From the NCBI GenBank assembly GCA_029215795.1, contig JARDYH010000001.1, forward strand, positions 353,424,154-353,488,153: 64,000 nucleotides of DNA, given 5' to 3'. The number at the start of each line of letters is the position of its first letter. Position 1 is the stretch's first letter. This stretch comes from Anniella stebbinsi (taxonomy: Eukaryota; Chordata; Lepidosauria; Squamata; Anniellidae). Position numbers and translations under genes: made by a program. This document shows, one piece after another, positions 26,831-38,820 of this stretch. Below the pieces are notes generated by a model. The model was given only the letters and a program-made list of their open reading frames with translations, did not search any database and had not been told where the DNA came from.

Positions 26831-27079
26831 GACCCGTCTTATTACTTAAGAGGGGATGGGCAAACGGTGGCCCTAGGCCTAATTTCTTGTGGCCTTCACA
26901 AAGGTCACAAGGTAGGCATGGTCAGGCATCGGACCTGTTGCCAGTGATAGGCTAGGAAGGGCCTGACCCCCTACATTTTTTAAATTTTTACGAACACATA
27001 ATTAAAAAAAACTTTTACAATTTTGTCTTTAAAAGGTGCGTAAACAAGGCGAACTGCTGCCCCCTACTGTTTTGGCCAA

Positions 27080-27760
27080 AAAACAACACCAAACTTTTCA
27101 GCTGGCTATGGCCCTGTCCCTGTCCGGCATCTGGCATCTGACAAAGGGCCCATACTCCAGCAGAGGCCCAACGTCCAGAGCTCCCTGGAGTTGCTCTTTC
27201 TTTTTCACCATGACAACCTGCTTGTTCACCTGCCTCTTGCTCTGGCCCAGACAGTGGTGGTAATGAAAAGGAGATTAGGGTGAACCAGATAAAATCCAGG
27301 TCAGGGCTCATGTAACTTTAACAGTTGTAGAGAAAAGGGAATTTCAGCCAGTGTCATTTGTATGCAATTAGTTCCTGGTGAAATTCCCTCTTCATCACAA
27401 CAGTTGAAGTTGCAGGGGCCCTGCCTTCTTTTGTCTATGGTCACTCTAGTATAGTGCCTGCACCTTTAACTGTTGTGATGAAGAGGGAATTTCACCAGGG
27501 ACTAATGGCATACAAATGACACTGGCTGAAATACCCTTTTCTCTACAACTCTTAAAGTTACATGAGCCCTGACCTGGATTTTATCTGGTCAGCCTAAGGT
27601 AGATGCCACTGCCTGCTTGCGCACTGGCTCTCTACCTGTCAGGTAAGTGGTAGCAATGAGGAGAAAGGAAATGAGGAGCAATAGCAGCTGGCGGCAATGG
27701 CGGTGAGGGAAGGGGCCGACTGAGGGTCTCTTGCCTAAGAGCCCTCAAAATCCTGGAGCT
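27080..27760. repeat. Dispersed repeat M, copy 1, split by MITE C
   Basis: 'gttcacctgcctcttgctct' (27.2 kb) and 'ggagcaatagcagctggcgg' (27.7 kb) recur in the same order at 30.18 and 30.34 kb. Here a family C element (27277-27595) separates them. Family unknown. Confidence 0.5.
27277..27595 (-). mobile_element. Foldback MITE family C, copy 2
   Basis: The loop ('ggccctgccttcttttgtct') is the reverse complement of the loop in copy 1, so this copy is inverted relative to it. The ends are 'agggtgaaccagataaaatc' and 'ttatctggtcagcct'. Flanks 'aaggagatt' and 'aaggtagat' are similar and may be a decayed duplication. Confidence 0.8.
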
Positions 27761-27982
27761 GGTGTAACCCCTATGGAGTAGATGGTTTAGCCCCTTCCTC
27801 ACTCAGAAGGAGGGCTAGAGAAGAAACAACTAAAAAAGGAGACTGAGTTGCTCTGCTGAAAGACTATTGCTGTATAATTATGGGCTCTTATCACCTTGTA
27901 TAAGGTAAACTGTTAATTGTGTATAGTAGAATTTCAAGGGGATGGGGAATCATTTTTTGCATCCCTGATATTTGTCCTAATT

Positions 27983-28113
27983 ATGGCCCTTTCTACACCA
28001 TTGGGGTGTAGAGAGAGGGAGGGAGGGTGATCCTGGAAGTACCTAATACACACCATGGGCGCACAGGGACCAGCTGGAGGCCATCCCAGGCAAATAGCCT
28101 GGTGTTCATGTGG
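27983..28113. mobile_element. MITE family G, short copy
   Basis: It starts 'atggccctttctacacc', carries 'gggaccagctggaggccatc', and ends 'aatagcctggtgttcatg'. It is close to 59409-59556. Confidence 0.6.
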
Positions 28114-30089
28114 GACTGGGCTACAAGCAAGAGATCCATAATTTTTTTGTTTGCACACAGAAAGACAAATTGTGGCATGTTTCTGTAAAGTGATGTTTAC
28201 GAAAGGCGTATTTTGTTCAAGTTATAGGTTTTTGCAAGTTTATTCTAATTAAGCCCCATAGAACCCACACAAGTAGAAGTTATACTGGCACTAGGCGGTC
28301 CCCTCAGGTGGCAGATGCTGGGAGGCACAGATGCTGGCAGACAGAGGTGTTGGATGGCAGAGCTGTGTGTCGTATACAGCCTGCCATGGCTGTACCCACC
28401 AGCACAGCCTGCTGCCCATAGGTGCCGTGGAGGATGCTGTTCTATTGCCATTGTTGAAGTAAGATTCAGCTGCCAGTCTAGTTGGCCCATGTATGAGGAA
28501 TAGGAGGGCTGCCATCTTGGCCTTCACTTCAGGGAACAGCAAATCTTGGGTGAGCCTTGAGTCCCTGGCAATCGGAGCTTGAAGGACTGCAATTTTCCTT
28601 GCTCTTAATTCCTACCTAGACTGAGACAGACACAACCTATGTCTGAAACAAATGCCACTAGGTGGAGCTCAAGCAAATTCAACTCTCTTGAAGTCTTATT
28701 TTCTTTCCATTGAAGACTGTTCTTCGTATGGTGAAATGTAGGTCAGGAGTATTCTTTTCAGGGCAGAACATCTCACAGACAATTAATAATGAACATGTTT
28801 GGACAGCTAATGAAAATGTTAATTTCCCTTTCATTTTTTGCTGCCGGTTTGTTAATTTATTGGAATGGCAAGCCTTTAAACCTGTCTTCTTTCATCAGTA
28901 CGTGTCTTCTTTCATCAGTACGTATCAGTTGTTTCTCTTCCCTACCACCACCACATACCTAAAGAATTGCTGGAAAGTGTGTCTCTGAGGGAGCATACAA
29001 GGGTTGATAGATGATATTTAAGAGCCAACTGCCCTGTGCTGGATGAAAACAATTCATGATATAAGGGTTGACATCAGATCTCTCTCACACACACACTTCC
29101 TCACTCACACAACTGTGGAAGAGATATCTCCTGTTTGTCACAAGAATAATTTCAAAGAGCTGAAAGGCAACTCTTAAATCACGCAGCGCTAGAAAATAAG
29201 GGGAGACAGCCATGGCTTTCCATAAAAAGATCAAAGAGCAATAGAGACACGGTGGCCATTTATAGAGAGCCTCACTTTCATCTTCTCTCTGTGTGACTAA
29301 CATTATGATCTTTATTCCTGAGGAGGCTGTTTAAATGTACACTAGAGTGAGTAGATCAGTTGAACAAGTTAGCCAAAGGAGAACAGGGAAGGTGAAATAT
29401 CGTCCAGATGTTTGCATTATGCACAAAAGTGCAAGAGGACCTAGGCTAAACCATGTGCATGAGAGCCAGGTGATTTCAGAGGCTTTCTGCTTCATAGGAT
29501 ACTGCTTAAAGGCATTTGAAGCAACTCCTGTGATCATTTCTGGCAGTACTTTGTTATTTCATAGGATGTTAAAGACCTCTAAATTGGGAACAATTCACTT
29601 TGAAATTTCCCCTTTAGTACGGATGAAAGCTGTATAAGAGTACTATTAATGGGGCTTATACAGGATAATGTCCAGGTAGATTGTATCACTTGCTGTTTCC
29701 TTTTGCTGCCAGTCACACTTGGGAAACTAAAATCTGGGTAAAGATGAAGCAGGCATATAGAGAAATTGTAGGCAGGAGGGCGGGTAAGTAGGTGGGTAGG
29801 CATAGATTCCAGAAGGCAGGGAAGCAAATGCAGAGAAAAGCAAGGACAGAATCTTACTGTTGCCCAGGCAATAACCAGAGCTGACTATTTATATTTAGCT
29901 CAAGTCAGTAAAATTAGATCCAATGAGATTTTGGGCTGGCATCACCTGGGTGAAAAGACATGGCCTCTTGACAATCCATCCTGCAAACTGGGAAGACTCA
30001 CTGCCAGAGGCAACAACTTGAAAATGCAAATGTTCCATTCTGGATCCACTCCCCACTTGTTTTCCCCAAGCAGGACTGGCATCAAAAGT
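28114..30089. other. Unassigned intergenic sequence
   Basis: About 2 kb without a recognised gene or repeat. It holds a 20-bp exact tandem ('gtcttctttcatcagtacgt') at 28884-28923. Confidence 0.4.
28884..28923. repeat. Exact 20-bp tandem duplication
   Basis: The unit 'gtcttctttcatcagtacgt' occurs twice with no mismatch. Confidence 0.9.
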
Positions 30090-30400
30090 ATGCTTGGGCG
30101 GGTACCTGCGGAAGGCCCATGCCTCAGCAGGGACCCATTGACAAGAACCTCATGGATTTGCTCCTCCTCTTCACCATTGTAACCTTCTTGTTCACCTGCC
30201 TCTTGCTCTGGCCCAGACTACGGTGGTGGTGAGATGGTGGAGCAGTAGATGCTATGGCCCACTTTCTCACTGTCTCGCTGCTGGTTTAGCAAGCAAGTGG
30301 TGGCAATGATGAGGAAAAGGAGGAAGAGGAAGAGCAGCTGGTAACAATGCCAGTGAGAAGATACTGGTATGACACCTTATAATCGAGCACACATGTGCTG
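30090..30400. repeat. Dispersed repeat M, copy 2
   Basis: It shares 'gttcacctgcctcttgctct' and 'agcagctggtaacaatgcca' with copy 1. Its continuation may resume at 32,255-32,330 ('agggccctcaaaaacctgga'), with L2 sequence inserted between. Confidence 0.45.
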
Positions 30401-30463
30401 ACTTGGATGCCATATTTCTGCTGAATGTAACTTTGACCCCTACTTGTTCAGTTAAAATGGATA

Positions 30464-30545
30464 TTTTTGTAAACTGCCCAGAGAGCTTTGGTTATGGGGC
30501 GGTATATAAATGGAATAAAATTAATAATAATAATAACAATAATAT
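30464..30545 (+). mobile_element. L2 3' tail
   Basis: 'gtaaactgcccagagagctt' and 'ggggcggtatataaatgg', with an (AAT)n tail. Confidence 0.8.
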
Positions 30546-30549
30546 TTTC

Positions 30550-32255
30550 CCATTTCTACAGCCTAAGGATGTGCAAAGGATCCTTGGAGAAGTGAGGCCT
30601 ATCACTTGTGTGCTGGACCCTTGCCCTTCCTGGCTTATAAAAGCAGTCGAGTTGGGGGGATTGGCTGAGTGAGCAAGGGTATTGGTGAACACCTCCTTAT
30701 GCCAAGGTATGATTCCATCTTGCCTAAAAGAGGTGATGGGAAGAACTTTTTTTAAAAAATAAAATAAAGCCCCTCCCTGAACCCTACTGTTTTGGATATT
30801 TTTTTACCAGTCTTTCATATTCCATTATTGGGCAAGATGTTGGAGCATATGATGGCTTCTCAGTTCTAGGGATTTCTGGATGATGCGGATTACCTAGATC
30901 CATTTCGATTTGGCTTCAGCCCTGGTTATGGGACAGAGACTCGTTTGGTTGCTTTGGTGGATGATCTATGCTGGGAATTGGATAGAGGGAGTGTGTCCAC
31001 TTTGGTTTTGCTGGACCTGTCAGTGACTTTAGATACCATTGAACATGATATCCTCCTGGGGTGTCTGTTTGAGATGGAGCTGGGAGGCATTGCTATACGA
31101 TGGCTCCGGTCCTTCTTGGAGGGCCGATTTCAGAAGGTGGTGCTGAGGGATTCCTGTTCAATGCTGAGGCTGTTGGGCTGTGGTGACCCTCAGGGTTCCA
31201 TTTTATCCCCTGTGCTATTTAATGTATACATGAAAATGCTGGGAGAGATTGCACCGGCACTTTAGAGTTCGGTGCCACCAGTTAGTGGATGATATGCAGT
31301 TCTATCTCTCCTTTCCATCTAAATCCAAGGAAGTGTTCTAGTTCCAAATCGGTGTTTGAAGTTGGGAATGGACTGCATGAGGGGCAAATAAAATGAAGCT
31401 TAATCTAGACAAGACAGAGGTGTTCCTGATTAATCAAAAGGCAGATCAAGGAATTGGAACTTCACCGGCGCTGGATGGGGTAATGCTTTCCCTGAAGACC
31501 CAGGCTCGCAGTTTGAGTGTGCTCCAGGACTCGGCCCTCAACCTGGATGCTCGGTTTCAGTGGAGACCAGGGGTGCACTTGTGCAGCTGAGGCTAGTGTT
31601 CCCAGGGCTCCCATTCCCAGAGATGTCTGATCTAGCCACAATTACACATGCCTTAGTTACATCCTGTTGGACTACTGTAATGTGCTGTATATGGGTCTGC
31701 CTTTGAAACCTGTTCACAAATTTCAGCTGGTCCAAAATGCTGCAGAGAACACACAACCCCCTTGTTATACTGGCTGCCGGTCTGTTTCTGAGCAGAATTC
31801 AAAGTTATGGTTATGACCTAAATGGCTTGGGACCAGGCTACCTGAAAGACTGCCTTCTCCCATATGAGCCTGCCTAGATCTTAAAATCTTGGGTAGAGGC
31901 CCTTTTTTTGATACTGCTACCTTCAGAGGTGCTTTAAGTGGTGACACAGGACAGGGCCTTCTCAGTGGCTACTCTCAGGCTGTGGAACTCCCTGTCAAAG
32001 GAGGCTAGGTCCATTCCCTCTCTGCTGTTCTTCCACTGGGAGGCAAAGGCCAATTTATTCAGCAGGCCTTTGGCATGTAAGCAAGTTTGTTGAATTGGGT
32101 ACTATTTTTGTTCTCTTATTGTTGTCTTTTTAATTATGTTTTAATACATTTGTTTTATTGTTGTTTTAATTAAATTGTATGTATGTTTGTACGCTGTGTT
32201 GAGTGCTATTTCTCTTAGTAGAAAGCAAGATATGAAACAAACAAATAAATAAATA
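30550..32255 (+). mobile_element. L2 LINE, old and frameshifted
   Basis: The copy is collinear with the ORF2 of the 14.7-kb copy: VLDPCPSWLI at 30.6 kb, LVALVDDLCWELDRGS, LLDLSVTLDTIEHDILL and DPQGSILSPVLFNVYMK at 30.9-31.25 kb, then MKLNLDKTEVFLI at 31.4 kb. There are several stops and frameshifts, and the YADD region is broken. The end is 'tacgctgtgttgagtgctat' and (AAAT)n, without the hairpin of the younger copy. It is older and probably belongs to a different L2 subfamily. Confidence 0.85.
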
Positions 32256-32559
32256 AGGCAGACTCACTGAGGCATGCCCCCCCATTGTGAATGTGTTGCC
32301 CTAGGGCCCTCAAAAACCTGGAGGCAGTATTTTCCCCCATATAATGCGCCTTGGTCAGTTTTATTTAGACTAGAGAGCATTAGAAACATAGTAGATTTTT
32401 ACATTTCCAGAACTAGCATGTAGCTTTAATTTCAACCTGCAACTCCTCCTCCTCCTCTTCCTCCTTCTTATTATATTTTAACTTTTAGTGCATATCTCTC
32501 CTAGTTCAGTCCTTCTTCTCTACTCCTTCTCTTTCTGTCTTTTACCTGTATATAAGTGC
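32256..32559. other. Unassigned sequence, possible end of repeat M
   Basis: The first 75 bp may continue repeat M; the rest was not recognised. Confidence 0.35.
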
Positions 32560-32755
32560 CATTGAACACAATCGGGCTTACACCTGAGTAGCCATGTATA
32601 GGATTGCATTGTCACTCACCATCACCAGGGCCCTGGCGGCCTTCAGAATGTTTGGACTACAACTCCCATCAACCCAGCCAGCTTGGCAGATGGTTGGGGA
32701 TGATGGGGGGTGTAGTATGAACCACTGGAGGGTACCAGGTTGAAGAAGGCTGCTC
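32560..32755. mobile_element. MITE family L fragment and family B foldback
   Basis: 32560-32618 has 'agccatgtataggattgcat', an end like family L. 32630-32755 is a family B foldback with 'tttggactacaactcccatc' facing 'gatggggggtgtagtatgaa' and the end 'ccactggagggtaccaggtt'. Confidence 0.6.
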
Positions 32756-33685
32756 TATAGCCCTTCCTTCCAGTCCTGCATGTTATTTTCAGAAAAAATG
32801 TTCCTGCATTCAACCGAGATGAATAGTCGAATAAGTTGAAGGCCTTTTTGCTCAGTTAATAGCTCAGTCAATGCTTTTAAAAAGCTCTGATTAAGCAGTG
32901 GATTCCATGCAGCACCAGGAAGAAGGCAGCCTCTTCCTTCCCAGAATACTTAAAATTTGTCCAGTATAGTAGAATTCCTATATCTTCCCCACATACAGTC
33001 CCCAATAAGATCCACTGCCCTAAGGCGGTGATAGAAATAATCTCTGGAGAATGGTGTCAAATAGATCAAATAAACAACCAGGGAGATTTCTAGATAGCTC
33101 TGTGTCTCTTCTCCACTGCCAGGAAATAAGTATCAATTAAACTTCAGGGCCACGATCCTTGGTCAACATCTTTCTAAAGGAGCATTTCCAAAAACCAAAA
33201 GCTTAATTCAATTTAGCTTAAGGATGACATAGACATATGGGTTAGTCCATGTCAGCAGTTGGATGTTTATTTTAGCTGTCAGTGTCTCTGAAATGTTAAA
33301 CCAGTTTCAAGAACTTCCAAGAAAGCAAAATTCTTGGCACAGTATGCACACGGTACACGGCTTTGAAATCAGCTCTGCATGCTCAATAAAGCATCTTGGG
33401 GGTTGGGGAATGTCCCAATCCACTCTAATGAATGATTCATAGCGCAGTTCTTTGTAGCTGTCCAGCACAGCTAAGCTACAAGAAAGCCTTCCAAAAAAAT
33501 GTGAAGGACTCCATTTGGCTCTGCTTCAGTGTGCTCACACAGATGCTGTGACAAAGATGCAATCTGTTTAATGTCAAGGCTGATTCAGATAGTACTTTTC
33601 CTGCAGATATTGGCTTTATTCCCATGTCTGTATGCAGAGGCGAGATATATTTGTTGGTAACCTTCAGGATAATCTAAGAAGACTC
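32756..33685. other. Unassigned intergenic sequence
   Basis: About 0.9 kb with nothing recognised. Confidence 0.4.
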
Positions 33686-34116
33686 AGGCCCTTTCTACAC
33701 TTAAGAGAGAGGGGGGAGGATCATGGACTTACCAGCTTCTATGATCCTTCCTGGGTGTCCAAACTGGAAACGTGATGTCCCGGGACGTTGCGGCTGTCAC
33801 GGGCACCATTTTGTGTGTGTGTGTGTGTGTGTTGTTGTTTTTAAGGCACAGGGAGCAGCGGGAGGGGGGCAGCGGAAAAGGTAGGGAACCTCATGCCCCC
33901 ACCCACCCCCACCCTGGGGATGGCTGAATTGTTTCCTCTCCCCACCTCCATGGGCACGGAGCCATTCCGCGCTGCTCCATGCCCATTTCATGTCCTGGGA
34001 TATCCCCCGTTTCCACTATACTGGAGTTTTGCTGGGATCGTCCCTGGAATCCCTTATGTATCATTTAGTTGCACAGGGATGACCCCAGGGAAAATCGCTG
34101 GTGTAGACATGGCCTC
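33686..34116. mobile_element. MITE family G, long copy
   Basis: Inverted ends 'aggccctttctacac' and 'gtgtagacatggcct'. Inside are 'atgtcccgggacgttgcggc', a (GT)n run at 33811-33832, and 'atgaccccagggaaaatcgc'. Confidence 0.75.
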
Positions 34117-34133
34117 AGAGTGATTCCACACAG

Positions 34134-34349
34134 AGGTCATATCCACACCAAGCAAGATATAGCACTATGAAAGCGGTATGAAAATGGTATGTGACGTGTC
34201 ATGGGCCCCAACAGTTGTCAGTGCACTTCAATACTGCTAATATTGGGGAAAAGGCGGGATATAAATAAATGTAATAATAATAGTGTAGCTCCTGCCTCCT
34301 ATATACTGCTTTTATTGTGCTATATCCTTCTTGGTGTGGATCTGGCCTA
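34134..34349. mobile_element. MITE family I, with nested SINE/L2 tail
   Basis: Inverted ends 'atatccacaccaagcaagat' and 'tatccttcttggtgtggatc', with 'gggccccaacagttgtcagt' inside. 34247-34282 is an inserted 'aaaaggcgggatataaat' plus (AAT)n tail. A second copy lies at 60311-60434 in the opposite orientation. Confidence 0.75.
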
Positions 34350-35124
34350 CGAGTTTATTCTGGAATAGTTGTGCATTGTTGCTTTTTATTAGGCATCTCT
34401 GCTTTCTATACTTTTTATGGGGCAGCTACATGGTGTTGTCATTCAATTGTTTTCCTGTTTCCCTATGATTCTTCCATTTCTTCTTAGTCTGCAAAAAAAC
34501 TTACTCCGCTTGACACAAAGCAATGATGAGGTATAGATTACCTTAGCACTAATCTTACAACTTTTTAAAGTGGGTGGTTTTGATGTGTACAGTGATGTGT
34601 ACAGGTGGTTGATTCTATCTCTGTGCATCTACTTGGTACCCCTTCACTATTACCTCCCCTGTGGCACCATCTTATCTGCGTGTTTTTTTTAAAAAATCAG
34701 GTTTTTAATTTAGCTAAAACACCTTTTTTGTCGATATTTTTAATTGAAATATTTGTGCAATACTGCTTAAATGAAAAGACAGGTAGTGCAAATTAAAATG
34801 TTGATTAAAACACACACTCCATTTTCAGTTTTCTAGCTGGTACCATTTTATCAGCTTGTTTTATCCCATCTTATAATTTGCCTTAAAACACTTTAAAAAG
34901 TTATTGAAGTAATCCTGCAATAGTGTCTAAATTAAACAGCACTTTTAAAAATGTAATTTTAAAAAAACTGTTTTTTAAAAAATGCTGCGTTTAGGTGAAT
35001 TGTCCTTTCCCTGCCCACCTAGTCATATTACATGCACGAATATGGATGGAACCTATCAGGATGTGGAACCAAAAGTGCTACACTTTCTGAAGTGTAGAAA
35101 AGCAAGTTACAATTGTATATGTAA
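34350..35124. other. Unassigned intergenic sequence
   Basis: AT-rich, with no recognised feature. Confidence 0.4.
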
Positions 35125-35264
35125 CTTAGGATGCAGTCCTATGCATGTTTTAAACAGAAAAAGAAGTCCTACAACTCCCAGCATGCCCTAGCTAGTCATG
35201 CTGGCTGGGGCATGCTGTGAGTTGTAGGACTTTTTCTGACCAAACATACATAGGATTGCATCCT
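35125..35264. mobile_element. MITE family A, full foldback
   Basis: Arms 'aagtcctacaactcccagca' and 'tgctgtgagttgtaggactt' meet at 'gctagtcatgctggctgggg'. The outer ends 'ggatgcagtcctatgcat' and 'ataggattgcatcc' pair. Confidence 0.9.
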
Positions 35265-36287
35265 TTACAGTGAAAAAGCAATGGCTGGATAGCACTAGGT
35301 GCTGGCAGTGTGGAAACACCCAGAGTGGATGGGTTTTGCTTACCCTCACAATCTGAAAGCCGTGATTTGGGACCAAGGATCTGTTACAGCCAATCAGTTT
35401 GGCCTACGGCTACACCCTGCCAATTCCATTGCAAAGTGATGCCCACCACTTGTGCAATTGAGATTTAGCACTTCCAGAGGCATGCCCCGAAATGAGTGGA
35501 AGTTCTCATTTCTGCAATGGGGCAGAGAGCTCCCTTATGCAAACTCAGCCGACCTGCCCTGTTCCAGAAACAAGTGCTTCTGCTCATTTCGGATTGCCTC
35601 TATAGGATACTGCCCATTGTTTTTAAATGATACTATTTCTTGTTTTCATTAGCCACCTTGAGTTCCTTTCCCCCTCCCCAACATAAGCCAGGATATATAC
35701 GTTTTTTAACATAAATAGGAATGGATGACAACAACAGCAGGGAATTGAACAGTGTAAAAACAATCCCAAAGTACTGCACCGAATTACAGTGAAAATGGTT
35801 ATATTTCCAGAACTGAAACACAATTTCTATTACGTAAACGGAACAGAACATTCCCGTGAAAGAATGCAACATGTTCCCTGCTGCTTGCAGTTGGGTTTAT
35901 TTTATACAATTGTAAATGTAACAGTAGGAACGGATCATGACTGTCACAAGCTTAAGATGAGGAAACCAGGAGTAAAACAATAACAATTCTGCACATAGAA
36001 AGTGGAATATCAAACCTTCTGCCTCATCTGCTACTTTTATGCTTGGGGGATTTATTTTTTTAAAAAAATAAATAATGAGATCCCCCACCTGCAATCTGAA
36101 GTGGTTCGGTCCAGACCAGGACTAAACTTTTTTCAGCCTGAAAACCAAATTCTATTTCAAAGACGTTCTTGGGGGACCATATTCCAGTGGTAAAATACCA
36201 GGATATTTTCGTTTAAAGCTCTTGCTGCTTAAGAAAGGCTTGCCAACCTTTTAAGATGCACCCAAACCAGGAAACCACGGAACTGTT
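35265..36287. other. Unassigned intergenic sequence
   Basis: Nothing recognised. Confidence 0.4.
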
Positions 36288-36331
36288 TGTGGTGGTGGTG
36301 GTGGTGGTGGTGGTGATGATGATGATGATGA
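36288..36331. repeat. (GTG)n(ATG)n microsatellite
   Basis: About ten GTG units run into several ATG units, directly at the reversed tail of the next L2 copy. Confidence 0.85.
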
Positions 36332-36332
36332 A

Positions 36333-37492
36333 CAACTACATTTCTATATCACCCCAATAGCCAAACCTCTCTGGGCAGTTCACAAAAGATTAAAACATTA
36401 AAAACAATATACAAAATGTAAAACCATAAAAACATAGACAGTATACACAAAGTCAACATACATCTAAAATCAACTTTGAGCTATCAGCCAAACCTAAAAA
36501 ACAGATCTGGGATCAATTAAAACTCATCACATGCTGCTAAATGCCTGGGGAAAATGAAAAGTCTGGCACTGAAAAGATAGCAATGATGGCACCAGGGTCG
36601 CCTTGTCAGGAAGATCCTTCCAAAATTGGGGTGCCACCACCAAGAAGGCCCTCTGCCTTGTTGCCATCTTCTGAGCCTCCCTTGGAGTAGGCACTCGGAG
36701 GAGGACCTTAGATGTTGAATGTAGTGTATGGATAGGTTTGTGACGAAAGAGGTGTTCTATCAGGTATTGCAGTCCCAAGCTGTGTAAAGCTTTGTAGGTT
36801 AGAACCAGCACCTTGAATCGGGCTCAGAAACATACAGGCAGCCAATGCAAGCGGGACAGAATCAGTCTTAATGTTATGACTATGCCTGTTACTCCTGGTC
36901 TGGGAGGTTTTCAGGCGATCAATCAGAGTCAGATTTTGATGCAGAAAAGACAGTGCCAGAAACGTACCAGCCTGTACGGGGAGTGGGAGAGGTGGCTCTC
37001 ACGGGCTCATCGCCAGCTGGGAATGAACTTTCACCAGCCCTTATCTCTTGGGGGGGGGGGGGGTTAAACAACCCACAAGCTGGGAATCAGGTTTCTTCTG
37101 AGGGGGAGGACACAGGAAGCCTGGTGGATCCGAGGACCTGTCGGAGACTAAAGTGGGCTGAGATAGAAGAAGGGGGAAGAAGGTCGGTCCAGCTAGTTTC
37201 TCATCATGAAAGCCAGCCTCCCTGAAGTTACAGAATACTAGGAAAAGGGCTTTCCCTTTTTTCTTGAAAAGACAATTATCTCACTTACTTTGCATAATCT
37301 TGCCTAGAGAAATGAAAATTAGAGTCCCTTCAGCTGGAAGATGTCTATTGCCTGAATAAAACTTTGTAGAGTACATGGCAGACTTCTTTATTGTCTCCCA
37401 ATAAAGCGAGGGGTGTTGGGAAACACGACACTTATATGCTCAAACCTTCTAGTCCCTGTTATCAATCTGGCCGCCAACCATCAATCTGAGGG
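36333..37492 (-). mobile_element. L2 LINE 3' part, split by a solo LTR
   Basis: The reverse L2 tail ('ctctctgggcagttcacaaa') and ORF2 C-terminus (minus-strand peptide including TREAQKMATRQRAFLVVAPQ) run to 36871. L2 sequence resumes exactly at 37431 ('cttatatgctcaaaccttct') and fades at about 37,490. The junction can be read against the intact copy at 16080-16130. Confidence 0.85.
36872..37430 (+). mobile_element. Solo LTR inserted in L2
   Basis: A 559-bp element starting TGTTATGAC and ending ACACGACA. The flanks CTTAA (36867-36871) and CTTAT (37431-37435) fit a 5-bp target duplication with one change. Two AATAAA signals (37355 and 37400) near the right end give a plus orientation. A 13-bp G run sits at about 37,050. 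No internal retroelement genes are present, as expected after recombination between two LTRs. Confidence 0.85.
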
Positions 37493-37844
37493 AAAGGGGG
37501 GGGGTGTTATATGGGGAATTCCAGGCAGGCTAAATTTAGCCCCTTGGCCAGCTGGATTTGGCCTCCAGGCCTGAGGTTCTGCTCCCCTCCTCTAGACACA
37601 AGTTTACAACATCTACTAGTTGCAACAATAAGGCCTAAAACAATTGGTTCATTTTACTGTCTTGACACTGGAGGCAGCCATTTGCAACTTGTCCTGCATG
37701 TGGTCAGAAGGCATAGCTTTTTTTTTTTTTTTTTTACAACATTTGGAAACTCCTGAACTGCCACCATAGTCATTGTCTATCTGCGGATACTACTTGGGCT
37801 TTGGACGCATTAGTTAATGTGGATTAGCACTAATGTGCATTAAC
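37493..37844. other. Unassigned intergenic sequence
   Basis: No recognised feature apart from a T-run at about 37,719. Confidence 0.4.
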
Positions 37845-38600
37845 TCTATTTATTTATTACATTTCTATACTGCCCATTAGCTGAAACTCTCTGGGTGGTT
37901 TACAAAAGAAAACTAATGCACACTTGCGCTAATTTTTATTTATGTTATTACATTTGTATATCGCCCCATAGCCAAAGCTCTCTGGGCGGTTTACATAAGA
38001 TTAAAACAATTAAAAGCAATATACAAAAATTTAAACAGCAAAAATATACAATATACACATAATATACACATACATTTAAAACTACTGTAATAACTTTAAA
38101 AAGCTATAAGCCTAAAAATAAAACAAACCCAGGCTCATCAGATATTGCTAAATGCCTGAGAGAAGAGGAAAGTCTTGACCTGGTGCTGAAAACAATAGGT
38201 TTCAGTATTAAAACATTTCAACATTTAAAATACATATTAAAATTTAAAATTAAAAGTCTTAAAACATAACTGAGGTCAACATTATTCTCCAAAGGCCTGC
38301 TGGAATAAGGAAGTTTTTGTATGCCTCCGGAAACATATCAAGGAGGGAGCCAGTCTAGCTTCCCTGGGAAGGGAGTTCCAGAGCACTGGAGCAGCCACCA
38401 AATTGGCCCTCTCCCATGTTCCCATCAGGCATGCCTGTGATGGTGGTGGGACTGAGAGAAGAGCTTCCCCTGAAGATCTCAAAGAACGGGCAGGCTCGTA
38501 AGGGAGAAGACGGTCTGGACCTGAGCTGTATAGGGCTAGGAAGGGGTTATTGTCATCCAAGTGCCTCTATTATCCACTGCTGCCGGTGAAAAACAGGATC
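37845..38600 (-). mobile_element. Two or more overlapping L2 3' ends
   Basis: 'tactgcccattagctgaaac' (37.87 kb) and 'tatcgccccatagccaaagc' (37.96 kb) are two separate reversed L2 tails. From 38282 the minus strand encodes an L2-like C-terminus containing AAPVLWNSLPREARLAPSL. One L2 tail has probably inserted within another. Confidence 0.7.
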
Positions 38601-38820
38601 AAACATTGGAATTCCAGTTGTCCCGGGCCCAGTGACTGAATGGAGATGGTCTTGGTCCTACACACCCTCCAAAGCTTCAACACCTGCATAGACTCCTCCC
38701 ACCACTCAGAATACTACAGAACATCCATCTTAACCACAAAGTAGGTCTATTCTTTGGTGCCTACAGGAGTCTCTCAGCAGCATCCCTGAAGCAGACAACA
38801 TTGTCACTGAAGGAAGAAAC
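38601..38820. other. Unassigned sequence before CR1
   Basis: No feature recognised. Confidence 0.35.
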
